Assembly (NCBI GenBank): GCA_029339505.1
Contig: JAQISU010000192.1
Coordinates: 2,100,001 to 2,164,000, forward strand
From: Unio delphinus
Taxonomy: Eukaryota; Mollusca; Bivalvia; Unionida; Unionidae
DNA length: 64,000 bases
Reading direction: 5' to 3'
Shown here: in pieces, positions 1 to 10,898 of the stretch
How positions within the stretch are numbered: the first letter of the stretch is position 1
How the letters are laid out: each line of letters begins with the position of its first letter
Program-made: the position numbers and the translations under genes
The notes under the pieces: generated by a model
What the model saw: the letters and a program-made list of their open reading frames with translations, nothing else
Database searches by the model: none
What the model was told of the DNA's origin: nothing

Positions 1-835
1 TATTTAACATTATAATGATGTTCCCGTCTATGTTTAACAACAGTACAGCTGTACCTGTTTATTTAACATTATAATGATGTTCCAGTCTATGTTTAACAAG
101 AGTACAGCTGTACCTGTTTATTTAACATTATAATGATGTTCCAGTCTATGTTTAACAACAGTACAGCTGTACCTGTTTATTTAACATTATAATGATGTTG
201 CAGTCTATGTTTAACAACAGTACAGCTGTACCTGTTTATTTAACATTATAATGATGTTCCAGTCTATGTTTAACAAGAGTACAGCTGTACCTGTTTATTT
301 AACATTATAATGATGTTCCAGTCTATGTTTAACAAGAGTACAGCTGTACCTGTTTATTTTACATTATAATGATGTTCCAGTCTATGTTTAACAACAGTAC
401 AGCTGTACCTGTTTATTTAACATTATAATGATGTTCCAGTCTATGTTTAACAAGAGTACAGCTGTACCTGTTTATTTTACATTATAATGATGTTCCAGTC
501 TATGTTTAACAAGAGTACAGCTGTACCTGTTTATTTAACATTATAATGATGTTCCAGTCTATGTTTAACAAGAGTACAGCTGTACCTGTTTATTTAACAT
601 TATAATGATGTTCCAGTCTATGTTTAACAAGAGTACAGCTGTACCTGTTTATTTTACATTATAATGATGTTCCAGTCTATGTTTAACAACAGTATAGCTG
701 TACCTGTTTATTTAACATTATAATGATGTTCCAGTCTATGTTTAACAAGAGTACAGCTGTACCTGTTTATTTAACATTATAATGATGTTAAAGTCTATGT
801 TTAAAAACAGTACAGCTATACATGTTTATTTAATA
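1..835. repeat. 59-bp satellite/minisatellite array, ~14 units
   Basis: Near-identical units repeat with a 59-bp period from the window edge to about 835, where the last unit is diverged. Each unit holds the perfect palindrome gtacagctgtac. Units differ at a few fixed sites (aacaaca versus aacaaga, ttattta versus ttatttt) in a mixed order, as expected from unequal exchange. The array is cut by the window start, so its true length is unknown. Confidence 0.97.
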
Positions 836-1083
836 TTACAATAATAAGTGCCTGTGTATACTGGACTGATTTAAAGTCATTTTAGAGTCAGCATTTGAAG
901 CATATAGATAAAGCACATGATGGCTTCTAAATGCATAAGGAGGAAATTGGTAAGATGAAAGAAGGTGGGGATGTATATGTGATAAAATTATTTCACCAAT
1001 GGCATTGTTTGGTGCTCATGTTTATATGGCAGCTAAATATGCAGACACTGGTGGTCTATCATTTTTCCCTGAAATAGTTAGGC

Positions 1084-2056
1084 TGTTGTTTTTGTTGTTG
1101 TAGGGTTTAAGACCATTTTTCAGCACAAGATGAGCTATACATGGCATTAGGGATGGGAATCGGTCAGAAATTCATAATCGATAATCGGTTCCCCTTAACC
1201 AACTGATCATCGATTATAATCGGTTACTAAGAGTAAATTTTAATTTTTGTTAAACAATTATATCTTTGATCAAGAGTTCAATATATTTACAAATGTACAG
1301 GAGTAATCTCTTTTAATGACATGTATACTTTAACCTGGCAATAATATTACATTATGTGTTACTTTTGTTCTACAACTTTGTTAAATGAAAGCAACTTTTT
1401 ATGGCTGATCAGTCATATGTAACTGAAATACTGCTACAATCCCCTGAAATTCTTTCATTCACATGTGATGAGTCTATAATTTAAAGTTTAGAAGGACATG
1501 TTTTCTTGTTTGTCATTGTTTATAAATACTACAAAAGATGTTACAATTTGACTGAAACAAATCAACAAAATGTGTTTAAATGTATTAACTCAACACTTTA
1601 ACAACTTGACCATGTAATAATGGCTATATGTTCCTAATTATGAATCATAAGGTTTCATATTTGTAGTTGTGATGGGAATTAATAAATTTCAAATCAACTT
1701 TAGTGGCTGGGAGTTTTACTTACCTTTGTGCTTTGCATACACCTAAAAAGTAGTCTCCCTTTACACACAATCGATTATGGAGTTCACAATCGATTATCTG
1801 CTCAACCAACTGATGATCGATTATAATCGATAATCGGAACAACACTACATGGCATCCAGTATAAATGGTGGAGGAAAAACCCGGAAAAACCTTAAAAATA
1901 TCACCAACCCATGAGAAGCTTACTGGAAAGATTTCTCACATACCAACACTGACCAAACCTGAGACTCAACCCTACTCAGACCAAGGTGAAATGGCAATGT
2001 TCTTTAATGGTGAGCACTTGAGTCCACTCAGCTGCTCGGGGGCACCAAATAGGTAG
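1084..2056 (-). mobile_element. tRNA-derived SINE (family 1), split by a hAT insertion
   Basis: Minus-strand SINE with its tRNA-like head near 2050 and its TTG-rich tail complement near 1084-1110. The body matches the other family-1 copies in this window (3365, 6795, 9468, 54281, 60783). It is interrupted by the hAT element at 1148-1847, whose 8-bp duplication catggcat lies inside the SINE body. Removing that insertion restores the SINE alignment. Its own target duplication is unclear. Confidence 0.85.
1148..1847 (+). mobile_element. Non-autonomous hAT-type element, 700 bp, copy 1
   Basis: The ends are tagggatggg... and ...caacacta, i.e. inverted TAGNGNTG-type termini typical of hAT transposons. 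It is flanked by the exact 8-bp direct repeat catggcat (1140-1147 and 1848-1855), the target-site length of hAT. The termini contain repeated ataatcgattat palindromes. There is no transposase ORF, so it must have moved with a transposase supplied from elsewhere. It inserted into an older SINE. A second copy in opposite orientation lies at 7951-8660. Confidence 0.93.
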
Positions 2057-2062
2057 ATAAAT

Positions 2063-2577
2063 TAATTGATTTACAAATTCAGATGAAAAAAGTCTGTTTT
2101 TAAGGCCATTGCATTGCTTGGTGCTTGGTTGTTGTATATGCCAACTGACTGAGGAAACATCTGTTGGTTACTCTTTACTCAGGATTGATAAATGATTACA
2201 ATCAGGATGAATTGAAGACAAACACAACAAAGACAATGGCTTTACTGATGATGGTGTAATAATAACTAAATTAACAATTATCAACTTTTTACAAATAAAT
2301 TTTCAGTACGGAAACCTGAATTCTTCACTATCTTCATAATCTAAAGAAAAAGGCAGAGTGCCAGACTAAAGAAATACAGTTGCTAAAAACATGCATGTAT
2401 TAAACATCTCAAATAAATAAAGTTCTCGTCCCACCCGCATACTATATACTGTATTGTTAATGCTTTCATGTGTTTTGGTGTTTTTGTTTTTTAGTCATGT
2501 GACTAAACATCAGAGTTCAGCAGCACATGCAACACCCTCCTACTGAACCTAGAAAAACCATATTCAAATTTTTCTTT
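2063..2577. other. No recognisable feature
   Basis: AT-rich sequence with no ORF of interest, no repeat shared with the rest of the window and no splice-bounded coding block that I can support. Confidence 0.5.
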
Positions 2578-2932
2578 TGCTGTAACACGGGACTTGATAT
2601 TGCACATATTCTATGACAAAATGTCTGTGGACACCATACATTGCGTTACTGAAGGGTTTTGCTGTAACAACATGGGACTTGATATTGTGTGGTTAACACA
2701 TAACAAAATGACTTGACACCATCCATTGCATAACTGAAGGGTTTTGCTGTAACATGGGACTTGATATTGTGTAGTTACACATAACAAAATGACTGGACAT
2801 CATCAATTGTGTTACTGAAGAGTTTTGCTGTAACATGGGACTTGATAATTTTATATTACACACAACAATATGACTGTGGACACCATCCACTGTCATACAG
2901 AGTGACTTCATTGTAATAATATGGGACTTGAG
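2578..2932. repeat. Diverged ~84-bp tandem repeat, about 4 units
   Basis: The anchor gggacttga recurs at about 2589, 2674, 2756, 2837 and 2923, giving periods of 81-86 bp. Shared flanks include tgctgtaaca and gacaccatcca. Reading frames through it are by-products of the repeat, not a gene. Confidence 0.85.
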
Positions 2933-2954
2933 CATAAAAAAACAACTGGCATAC

Positions 2955-3068
2955 CATTTTCAAAAGCATGGTCTTGTGTATCATTCATTTTTGTCCCTGT
3001 AATGCTGATCAAACTGGCCTCATATTCTACATCATGGCGCTCATCTCTGAATGTGAAGATAACTGGTC
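2955..3068 (-). CDS. Internal exon, 114 bp, phase 1-1 (duplicated exon A)
   Basis: On the minus strand an acceptor (…ttcag) precedes 3068 and a donor (ATG|gtatg) follows 2955. Only one frame is open through the exon; it leaves 2 nt at the start and 1 nt at the end, so it is a symmetric phase-1 exon of 37 full codons. The peptide contains FRDERHDVEYEASLISITG and MNDTQDHAFENG. A second exon with the same splice borders, phase and DTQxHA motif lies at 7085-7186, so this looks like a tandem exon duplication encoding a repeated extracellular-type module of an unidentified minus-strand gene. No other exon was found. The family is not recognised. Confidence 0.55.
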
Positions 3069-3364
3069 CTGAAAAAAACAAATAATTTCAATGAAAACTT
3101 AATTTCTCACTAATTATGTACACAGTAATTACATTCAGAATTAGTATTGTAATGGTTGTACTTGCAAACCAGTCTAACACAAATTCATCATTATCTACCT
3201 AAAAGATTACTGTAGTCAAAAAGGACTATTACGGTAACCATATAAACAACTTTATAAATCTATAAGTAAAAATAAATGTTGTGCCAAAGTTGTTAAAAGA
3301 TATATTTTTCTTCAGGTTTCAATGGACAGGCCAGTTTGATCTAGTTTGATACATACAACTTTGT

Positions 3365-3641
3365 TTTTTTGTTGGTTTTTTTTTTTTATATGGTTTAATG
3401 CCATTTTTAAGCACAATATAGGCTATACATGGCGGCCAATATAAATGGTGGAGGAAGAACCCGAAAACCCCCGGAAAGAACCACCAACCCACGAGAAGCT
3501 ACTGGCAATCTTTCTCACATAACAACATTAGCCGAATCTTAAACTTGAACCCATGCAGACAGAGATGAGATGGCAGTGATCCATAATCCATAACGGAGAG
3601 CACTTTAGACCAGTTGGCCACTTGGGGCATCCATACATCTT
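3365..3641 (-). mobile_element. tRNA-derived SINE (family 1)
   Basis: Full-length minus copy. The tRNA-like head with box B complement (cttgaacccatg) lies near 3550 and the T-rich tail complement lies at 3365-3390. The flanks catacaactttgt (3352-3364) and catacatctttgt (3642-3654) are a 13-bp target duplication with two mismatches. Confidence 0.88.
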
Positions 3642-3654
3642 TGTGATGTCAGCC

Positions 3655-4392
3655 TTACTCCAATACTGTAGTTGCAAATGGTATTTTAATACAAAACTTT
3701 GGTAAAAATTAGTATTAGACAATCCTTTCATGAGTGTATGTGTGTATATATATATGCGCTTATGTATCAGCGATTCCAAAATTCTCGTGGTTCTTGCTCA
3801 ACATTCTTTACCACAAATTAACATGGAGGACAAGTATTTGTGAAATTTAATGGCAGAATAATTTAAGTATTAAAAAGCAAAGACAATATTTTACATACTT
3901 ACTAAAATATGCAAGAAAAAGTACAATTTTCTGTTCTGGATTTGCTGTTTCACAATTTTAGACTTATGCTTGTCTCAAACCATTTTTAAAATATTTTTCT
4001 TTCAAAAACCTATAGTGTGCAATTTCACTCAGTAACTATTATCTTTTAGTGTACTGCTTTTAAAAATGAAAATATATAATGCTTATTTTATGACATTTTT
4101 GTTTAAGTCCGATTGTAGTTTTATTCTGTCAGGTCCTCAAAACAATGATGGAGGACGATAACAAAACATTAGGTATTGTTGGTTATAAAAAAAATTTTCT
4201 CTAAAGGCCAGATGTGCTTTGACAAACTGCCACACAACATAGTTACAAAACACAAGGTATTAAGAACTAATGTGGACATTTACCTTGTACAAGTAAGCTT
4301 GAATAAGTTGACTGCTTTACACACAGCAATACAAGTAGGCTATTTAGTTCCAAGGCAACTGGAGTAGCATACCTTACCCAATACACCATTGT
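3655..4392. other. No recognisable feature
   Basis: AT-rich spacer with a short (TG)/(TA) run near 3740. No coding block or shared repeat was found. Confidence 0.5.
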
Positions 4393-4407
4393 AACTGGGA
4401 AACGTGT

Positions 4408-4723
4408 TTGTTTGTTTGATTAGGATTTTTAACGAACTTTAACAATTTTTCAGTCATATCGCTATGATGTCTGCAGTGAGGCAGTTTATAGTGATATCTA
4501 GCAGTGGGGAATCATGCTGCAGACATGTAGCATGATGTCCCACCCAGTTACATTATCCTGACACCAGGCTGACCAGTCCTAACACTAACCTCTTAATGCT
4601 GAGTGTCAAGCAAGGCAGCTGTTAGTACCATTTTTTGTAAGTTTTTGGTATGACTCGGCCAAGGATCGAACTGACGAACTCCATCTTCTGTGATAGACAC
4701 TCTAACCACTAGGCCAGCGGAGC
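4408..4723 (-). mobile_element. tRNA-derived SINE (family 2)
   Basis: The minus strand reads a head with box A ggcctagtggttagag and box B-like gttcgatcc, then a ~230-bp body and a (CAAA)n tail. It is flanked by an exact 15-bp target duplication aactgggaaacgtgt (4393-4407 and 4724-4738). Other copies lie at 6139, 31349 and 59960. The body differs from that of family 1. Confidence 0.95.
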
Positions 4724-4984
4724 AACTGGGAAACGTGTGTGTGTGTGAATGTGTGTGTGATTTATCAGTACAATTATGGTCATATGTTCAGTGTAAGTGT
4801 GGCTCCATAAAAAAATGAATCAAAATATGATAGCATTTTAAATATTTAAGTCCATTTTGTAAATTAGAAAAGGCACTCTTTAAAAAAAAAAGTCTCTGCA
4901 AGAACATCATCACATTACACATCTGGGAGAAAAAGGTTGCCTCCCTTAGTCACCTCTTAAGACCTGCAGGATGAACAGCATGCT

Positions 4985-5285
4985 GGAGGAATGGCCGATT
5001 TTGAACAGCTCTTCCAGTGCTTTACTTGGCTATATCATGCAGGATGACTCATTTTTTGAAAAGCATTTTAGTGCTTTATATTGCTAAATCATGCAGGATG
5101 ACTGATTTTGAAAATCATTGTTAGTGCTTTACTTTGCTAAATCATGCAGGAAATGTGAGCTTGGTACCTATCCCAAGAACAAGCGGTAGCAAATGAACCA
5201 GGCTGAATCTGAGTGGGTACTGAACCCATAATATCTGAGTTATGAGCCAAAAGTTCCACCAACTGAGTTACATTTGATCCCCAAC
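4985..5285 (-). mobile_element. tRNA-Met-like SINE or pseudogene with tandem ~60-bp tail units
   Basis: The minus strand from about 5283 reads a tRNA-like block: box A-like aactcagttggtggaac, a CAT anticodon context ggctcataactca, and box B-like gggttcagtaccc. The sequence continues into three ~60-bp direct units (4985-5150) sharing aaatcatgcaggatga and tagtgcttta. The anticodon points to elongator tRNA-Met as the head's source. The degraded stems and continuation into repeats argue against a working tRNA. Confidence 0.5.
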
Positions 5286-5363
5286 AAGAAAAAGTACACA
5301 CCTGAAACCAAAAGGGAATATTTTGCTAATGGTAAAAATATTTTCTACTGCACTTGGAGGAAA

Positions 5364-5364
5364 C

Positions 5365-5424
<60 letters not shown>
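5364..5424. repeat. (AAT)n microsatellite
   Basis: About 20 perfect AAT units. Confidence 0.99.
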
Positions 5425-5427
<3 letters not shown>

Positions 5428-5544
5428 GACTTTGTATATCTATAATGATATGACTACAGAAAAACAAAAAACAAAAACAATGCAATTGGAAAACATAAAA
5501 AAATGCTGAAAATATTTAAGGTACAAAACATTATTAGGTCTTCA

Positions 5545-5820
5545 AGTTTGTTCTTGCAGTTGAAAAAGGTGAGTTTTAAGAGCACTCTTAAAAGGGATCA
5601 CTGTGTCTTTATCTCAAATTTCAATGGGCAATTTATTCCACATTGCTGGGCCCTGGTATGCAAAAGAACGTTGTCCATATGACTTAATTTTCATAGTGGG
5701 AACAATGAGTATATGATGGTCAGAAGAGGTACGCCTCTGCAGACAGTACACAATGTTCAATCGATACAGAATAAAAGGCTGAATGATCCTCACAGAATTA
5801 AACAATGACAATCACTGAAG
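5545..5820 (-). pseudogene. LINE reverse-transcriptase C-terminal fragment (CR1/Jockey-like)
   Basis: The minus strand encodes the typical tail of non-LTR polyproteins: an LIVP…K-YGQRSF block, then GPAMWNKLP and ALKTHLFQ before the stop near 5546. Known family ends have the same order (YG-RSF…LWN-LP…K--LKTHLF). One in-frame TGA follows the WNKLPIEI block, so the fragment is dead. Nothing upstream of about 5820 continues the reverse transcriptase, so the copy is 5'-truncated. Confidence 0.8.
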
Positions 5821-6138
5821 TCACGTTTTAATATTTTATATTGATTTTAATTTTAAATAAAAGCTTGTATGACACTGATTCTATATAAAAAAAAAAGTCT
5901 CTGTTCCACCAACCTCTCCAACCCCAAATATTTTTGCCCTAGGGTCAAGCCCCAAGGTACAAATATACACAGGTGCCACTTTTCATTCCTTATCTAGTTA
6001 TCATTGCAAGTGTAATAATATTCATCAAGTGGTTTAGGACAGCAAATTAAACCATTTAACCAAAACCTTGAGTCTAATTTTCTATGTCTGTATAACTTGC
6101 CCTAGGTAAAATGGTCAAGCATGCCTGACACAGAATGA

Positions 6139-6459
6139 TTTGTGTGTGTATTTGTGATTTGGATATTTAACCTAGCTAACAATTTTAAATTTATATCGCT
6201 ATGATGTCTGCTGTTTGGGGCAGTTTATAGTGATATCCAGCACTAGGGCATAATGCCACAGACATGCAGCATGATGTCGTTACATTATTCTGACACCAGG
6301 CCAACCAGTCCTAACACTAACCTCTTAATGCTGAGAGCCAAGCGAGGCAGCTGCAAATACCATTTTTGTAAGTCTTTGTAACTGCATTGGCCGGGCTTCA
6401 AGCCCACAACCTCATGCATCCAAGGAAAATACTCTAATCACTTAGGCCACTGTAGCAGT
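6139..6459 (-). mobile_element. tRNA-derived SINE (family 2)
   Basis: Diverged minus copy of the 4408-4723 element, with the head near 6455 (cttaggccactgtagc on the plus strand). It is flanked by the 9-bp direct repeat acagaatga (6130-6138 and 6460-6468). Confidence 0.9.
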
Positions 6460-6794
6460 ACAGAATGAACTGTCTTAGCATCATAATGCTTCAGTATGAC
6501 AAGATTCTATCAAGGAGTTTAGGAACAATTTCAATCAAACTGTTCATAATTCTGCTGACACATCAAAAGTTACAACTATAATTGTCTTCTTAGCAGCATA
6601 GGCTTGACATATATAATCAACTGTAAGCACTGGCATATCACGGTGTGTGTTGTTTGTTCTGGTGATCACTCTTAACAAAATGCAGTGACCCTTATCTGGC
6701 ATTGTATCATGCAATAGCAGATCTGAGTCTATTTACTTTACATTTGGACTTGACTTATAAGTGCGTGCATGCAGCAAATTATGATTGAAATACA

Positions 6795-7049
6795 AGTTGT
6801 TGTTATTGTTGTAGGGTTTAACGCCATTTTTTCAGCACAAGATAGGCCATACCTGGTGGCCAGTATTAATAGTGAAGGAAGAACCTGGTAAAACCCCAGA
6901 AAGAACCACCAACCCATGAAAAGCTACTGGCAAGCTTTCTCACATACCCACACTGGCTGATTCCGAGACTTGAACCCAAACAGACAAAGGTAAGATAGCA
7001 GTGATCCGTAACGAAATGCGCTTTAGACCACTCGGCTATTCAGGGTCCC
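6795..7049 (-). mobile_element. tRNA-derived SINE (family 1)
   Basis: Minus copy, head near 7049 and TTG-rich tail complement at 6795-6815. It is flanked by tgaaataca at 6786-6794 and 7050-7058. Confidence 0.92.
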
Positions 7050-7084
7050 TGAAATACATGTAAAATGGTCACCTAACACCATAC

Positions 7085-7186
7085 CATGGTCACTAGCATG
7101 CTTCTGTGTATCACCCACTCCCTTAAGTGTACTGCTTGCACAGTAGGTTTCATGTTCCACCAAAAGCACCTCATTCTTGACTGGTC
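7085..7186 (-). CDS. Internal exon, 102 bp, phase 1-1 (duplicated exon B)
   Basis: The minus-strand acceptor (tttcag) at 7187-7188 and donor (ATG|gtatg) at 7084 match those of the exon at 2955-3068. The same phase is open for 33 codons, giving a peptide with VKNEVLLVEHETY and GDTQKHASDHG. It shares the ending DTQxHAxxxG and both split codons with exon A but is four codons shorter. This is consistent with a repeated module in an unidentified gene transcribed on the minus strand. It lies ~4 kb upstream of exon A in transcript order, with SINEs and LINE debris in the putative intron. Confidence 0.55.
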
Positions 7187-7755
7187 CTGAAAAAGCAACG
7201 AAAGTAAAGAGTTTAATAAAGAGAATCTCAAATTCTTAAGTTCATGTTAAGACCTTAGATTTCTACATTATTACGATTACAGTGAAGTCAGTCTGGACTT
7301 TATAATGATCCAATCCTTTCTCTCAACCAATAACAAATATATGATTAAACACCTTATTAGACAGATGTATCGGTCTAGTCATGGTCAGGAATATAATGCA
7401 TATACAAGTTGCCAAAGGAGATCCGATATTTCAAATGGTATAATCAGTTTAATTAAAACAACCATTTTAGGAATTAAAAATTACAAGTTTTGTCTGTTGT
7501 CTGTATAGTTACAGTGTAGTCACTGCAAACCATGACAAACGGGTATTTCTAAATATATGACAAAAATATAAGAGAATTTGCCAAGGATAAAACTTACAGA
7601 AGTACATAACTTAGCATTAAATCAATTACTAGTTTGAAATATGTGAAAAAGATAGTTAGGAAATCAAACACTGGTAGCAGATGTACTTTGTCGAACACAG
7701 ACTTAAATTTGAGCAAGATTCAAATGTAAAGTTCCAGAGTACAGTCTGTTTCTGG
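7187..7755. other. No recognisable feature
   Basis: Probable intron sequence if the exons at 2955 and 7085 belong to one gene. No repeat or coding block is visible. Confidence 0.4.
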
Positions 7756-7838
7756 TAAACCAAACAATCAAATGTGTCATTGTATTTATTAGATGTTGCA
7801 TCTAATAAATACAATCACACATTTGATTGTTTGGTTTA
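7756..7838. repeat. Near-perfect 40-bp palindrome with 3-nt loop
   Basis: Left arm 7756-7795 and right arm 7799-7838 are reverse complements with a single C/G mismatch, separated by ttg. It would form a long hairpin in RNA or a cruciform in DNA. The loop is too short for an ordinary microRNA precursor. A recent inverted duplication is the simplest origin. Confidence 0.95.
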
Positions 7839-7950
7839 TACATGTACTTTGTTTATCTGTTGGTATGTACCATGGTACTTTTTTACTGTAACAGTACTTC
7901 AGTAGTTTTCCATCAGTATAACTATAATGATATTTGTCGTTTGTTTTCAT

Positions 7951-8660
7951 TAGTGTTGTTCAGATTATCTATTATAATCGATCATCAGTTGGTTGAGCAA
8001 ACCAATAAGATAATCGATTGTGAACTCCATTATCGATTGTGTGTAAAGAAAGACTACTTTTTTGGTGTATACAAAGCACAAAGGTTAGTAAAACTCCCAG
8101 CCACTAAAGTTGACCTGAAATTCATTCATCCCTTCACACCTACAAATAAAAAACCTTACAATTCATAATTAGGAACATATAGGCATTATTACATGGTCAA
8201 GTTGTTAAATTGTTGAGGTAATAAATTTAAACACATTTTGTTGATTTGTTTCAGTTAAATTGCAACATCTTTTATAGTATTTATAACCAATGACAAAAAA
8301 GAAAATCAAGACCTTCTATACATTGAATTATAGATACATCACATATGAACGAAAGAATTTCAGGAGATTGTAGCAGTATTTCAGTTACAAATGACTGATC
8401 AACCATAAAAAGTTGTGTTCATTTAACAAAGTTGTACAACAAAAGTAACACACAATATAATATTATTGTCAGGTTCAAGTATACATGTTGTTACAAGAGA
8501 TTACTCCTGTACATTTATAAACAATTTGAACTCTTGATCACAGATATAACTGTTTTAAAAAAATTAAAATTTGCTCTTTGTAACCGATTATAATTGATGA
8601 TAAGGTTGGTTAAGGGGAACCGATTATCGACTATCAATTTCTGACAGATTCCCATCACTA
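7951..8660 (-). mobile_element. Non-autonomous hAT-type element, 710 bp, copy 2
   Basis: Reverse-oriented relative of the element at 1148-1847, from tagtgttgtt to cccatcacta. It is flanked by the exact 8-bp repeat gttttcat (7943-7950 and 8661-8668). The body aligns with copy 1 throughout with scattered substitutions. The ORF across its left part is not conserved and there is no transposase. Confidence 0.94.
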
Positions 8661-8668
8661 GTTTTCAT

Positions 8669-9133
8669 TATCCACAACAAAATACTTCCACAAGCTATCT
8701 TCTGCATTATAAAATGGTTGTATCTGACACAAATTAATTATGAATATTACAAATATAATTAAATTAATGATGAATATTATATATATTGCTGTAATATGGT
8801 GTTTTGCTTAAAATCAGTGCAAGATATTTGTTCCAACTTTAGAAAAGAAATTAATCAAGAAAGTGTCAAGCCCATGGTCCGGAACATTGAATTGTCAGTC
8901 CCTAACTGTGGTATACCTTGGTATGTATCACAGAATGTTCATAAATACACAATGGACCAAATTTTTCATGGTACATAGTTCTAATGTTTATGGTACCAAA
9001 ATTTGTTGACTATTTGGGAGATTCTATTCCATGTTATGTTATTCGGGTTAGAGTTTCCATGACTGTAGTAGTTAATAATTACCTAAGCAGGATAGATACA
9101 ATACTGAGATTCTGATTACATTATTTTCATAAA
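8669..9133. other. No recognisable feature
   Basis: AT-rich with a short local duplication of attaatgatgaatatta near 8735-8775. No gene is supported. Confidence 0.5.
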
Positions 9134-9290
9134 TACTGTTGTTGTTCTTGTTGTAGTCATGGGTTTAATGCTGTTTTTCAGCACACAATAGGCTATATGT
9201 GGTAGCCAGTACAACTAGATGAAGAAAACAGGAATACCCCAGTAAGAACCAGTGACCCACGGAAAGCTACTGGTATTTTCTTTGAATCAT
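9134..9290 (-). mobile_element. Truncated SINE (family 1)
   Basis: Only the tail and distal body are present (TTG-rich start, then gggtttaatgctgtttttcagcac and onward). The tRNA-like head is missing, and similarity fades near 9290. Confidence 0.75.
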
Positions 9291-9467
9291 ATATAACAAA
9301 TGATATGGAATTGAACACATAAGTAAAATACCTATTGCATGTATCCAGTGTTAGGTTCCTTTAGATATAACTTGGCATTGTTCTTTAACATGTAGATACT
9401 TTAGAAGCTAATATGAAGAAAAAAAAACATTCCTTTTTATCATTATTACAATTCTATGGTCTTAAAG

Positions 9468-9710
9468 GGGCTCAGAGTGGCTGAGTGGTCTAAAGCACTC
9501 TCCGTTATGGATCACTGCCATCTCACCTTCGTCTGCAAAGATTCGAGTCTCAGATTCTGCCAATGTGGGTATGTGAGGAAGTTTGCTAGTAGCTTCTCGT
9601 GGGTTGGTGGTTCCTTCTGGGGATTTTCCCAGGTAATTCCTCCACCATTAATACTGGCCACCATGTATAGCCTATGGTGTGCTGAAAAATGGCATTAAAC
9701 ATTACTACTA
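9468..9710 (+). mobile_element. tRNA-derived SINE (family 1), plus orientation
   Basis: The best-preserved copy for reading the head: box A tggctgagtggtctaaagc and box B attcgagtctc, suggesting a tRNA-Ser/Leu-type ancestor. The body and a (TAC)-rich tail follow. An exact 14-bp target duplication ctatggtcttaaag lies at 9454-9467 and 9711-9724. The open frame across it is incidental. Confidence 0.96.
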
Positions 9711-9751
9711 CTATGGTCTTAAAGTAATAGAAAAGATTGTAAAGCAAAAAT

Positions 9752-9788
9752 CTTTGTAAAATTCAACAACTAATTTATTTCCCTGAAA
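9752..9788 (-). pseudogene. Exon-like motif related to the HECT exon at 25134-25171
   Basis: The minus strand reads tttcag followed by ggaaataaattagttgttg and aattttacaaag, closely matching the small exon-like block at 25134-25171 and the one at 12011-12046. Here the frame used at 25 kb has a stop, so this would be a relic. It could equally be a short dispersed repeat. Confidence 0.3.
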
Positions 9789-10890
9789 TACCTTAGTTAC
9801 AATGCCATCTTGATGCAATGTCAAACTGTACACCACAATATGCTCAATTGTTCTTGATTATACTCAACTGGACAGGTATGATAAATGGCCAATCAGTCAG
9901 AACTTACAATATAAGTGAAAATATGAGTATGAGTATGACAAGCCAGGATGTGTATTTAAACACTTTTGGTGTATATATAAATCCTGGTCGACATGCACTC
10001 TACCCAGATAAAAAAGAAACCCTTTGTACAAAAGAGAGTCACATTGCTAGGAGAGGAATTATTAGTTTTCTTCTTATTTGTCAAAATCTATATTAATAAA
10101 AGTTCAAGTAAATATATAATATAATAATAAAATACTTTTGGTACTCTCATACTTTAAGCTTTTATTGTGTGTATATATTATGATTTGCCTTTATCCTAGC
10201 TATCCAATCAAGTACAATCAAGTGACATCTCAACATGAATTGTGCTTTGACCAATAATTTGTAGGTCTAACATTGTGCTATAAATGGTAAAATATAAGTA
10301 ATTCGTGTAGAAATCACTTGAATCAAATTTTAGTTTGCTTTTATATCATTATTCAAACTTATGCAAAATCATTAAAACATTTGTCATTTTTTGTATCATG
10401 GTAAAAATATGCTTATTTCAGAGCGTATTTCGATTTTTGAACGTATTTCAGTGTTTCTAGTAACCCCGTGTTTTCTTATGTATGGAGGACTGGCACTGGC
10501 AGTAACTTGTCAAATGTTTGCAACAAAACCATGAATATGCAGTTGGTACGATCTTCGCATTCGGATTATCACTTTGACATTCGTTCAACGTTTACTCCAT
10601 ACAAATCTGCATCTTTTGAAAATTAAAAAGACTAACATTACCTATTGCAGCACACATTACCATCACTGTCAATACCACCTTACTTCCACAATACTTTATG
10701 TATTTTAACTGAAAAGGTGTTAGGTCAGTAAGGACCGGTTCGGAAAAAGCCCGGGTAAAAAGAAAGACCCGGTCAACAACAACAACAACAAAAAAAAACA
10801 TGACCCATGCCGGTAACGGGTCGGATAGGATCATGACGGAATATATAAAAACTATAATATATAAAAGCTTTTTTACCAAAAAATTCATAT
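9789..10890. other. No recognisable gene; short (CAA)n run at 10773-10793
   Basis: About 1.1 kb without a supportable feature. The (CAA)n/A-run near 10773-10798 and the tatataaaa near 10850 are simple sequence. No TSS evidence is claimed. Confidence 0.4.
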
Positions 10891-10898
10891 TTTTTCAT

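Noticed and set aside
1..835. CRISPR-like array
   Set aside because: Units are contiguous 59-bp repeats with no unique spacers, and the context is eukaryotic.
1865..2056. 63-codon frame MVEEKPGKTLK…
   Set aside because: Lies within the SINE body. Similar frames recur in other SINE copies (for example 60832-61017).
7305..7508. 67-codon ORF as a gene
   Set aside because: No splice context, no motif and ordinary AT-rich composition.
9468..9540. Functional tRNA gene
   Set aside because: Box A and box B are present but the stems are poor and the unit continues into a SINE body with a target duplication.
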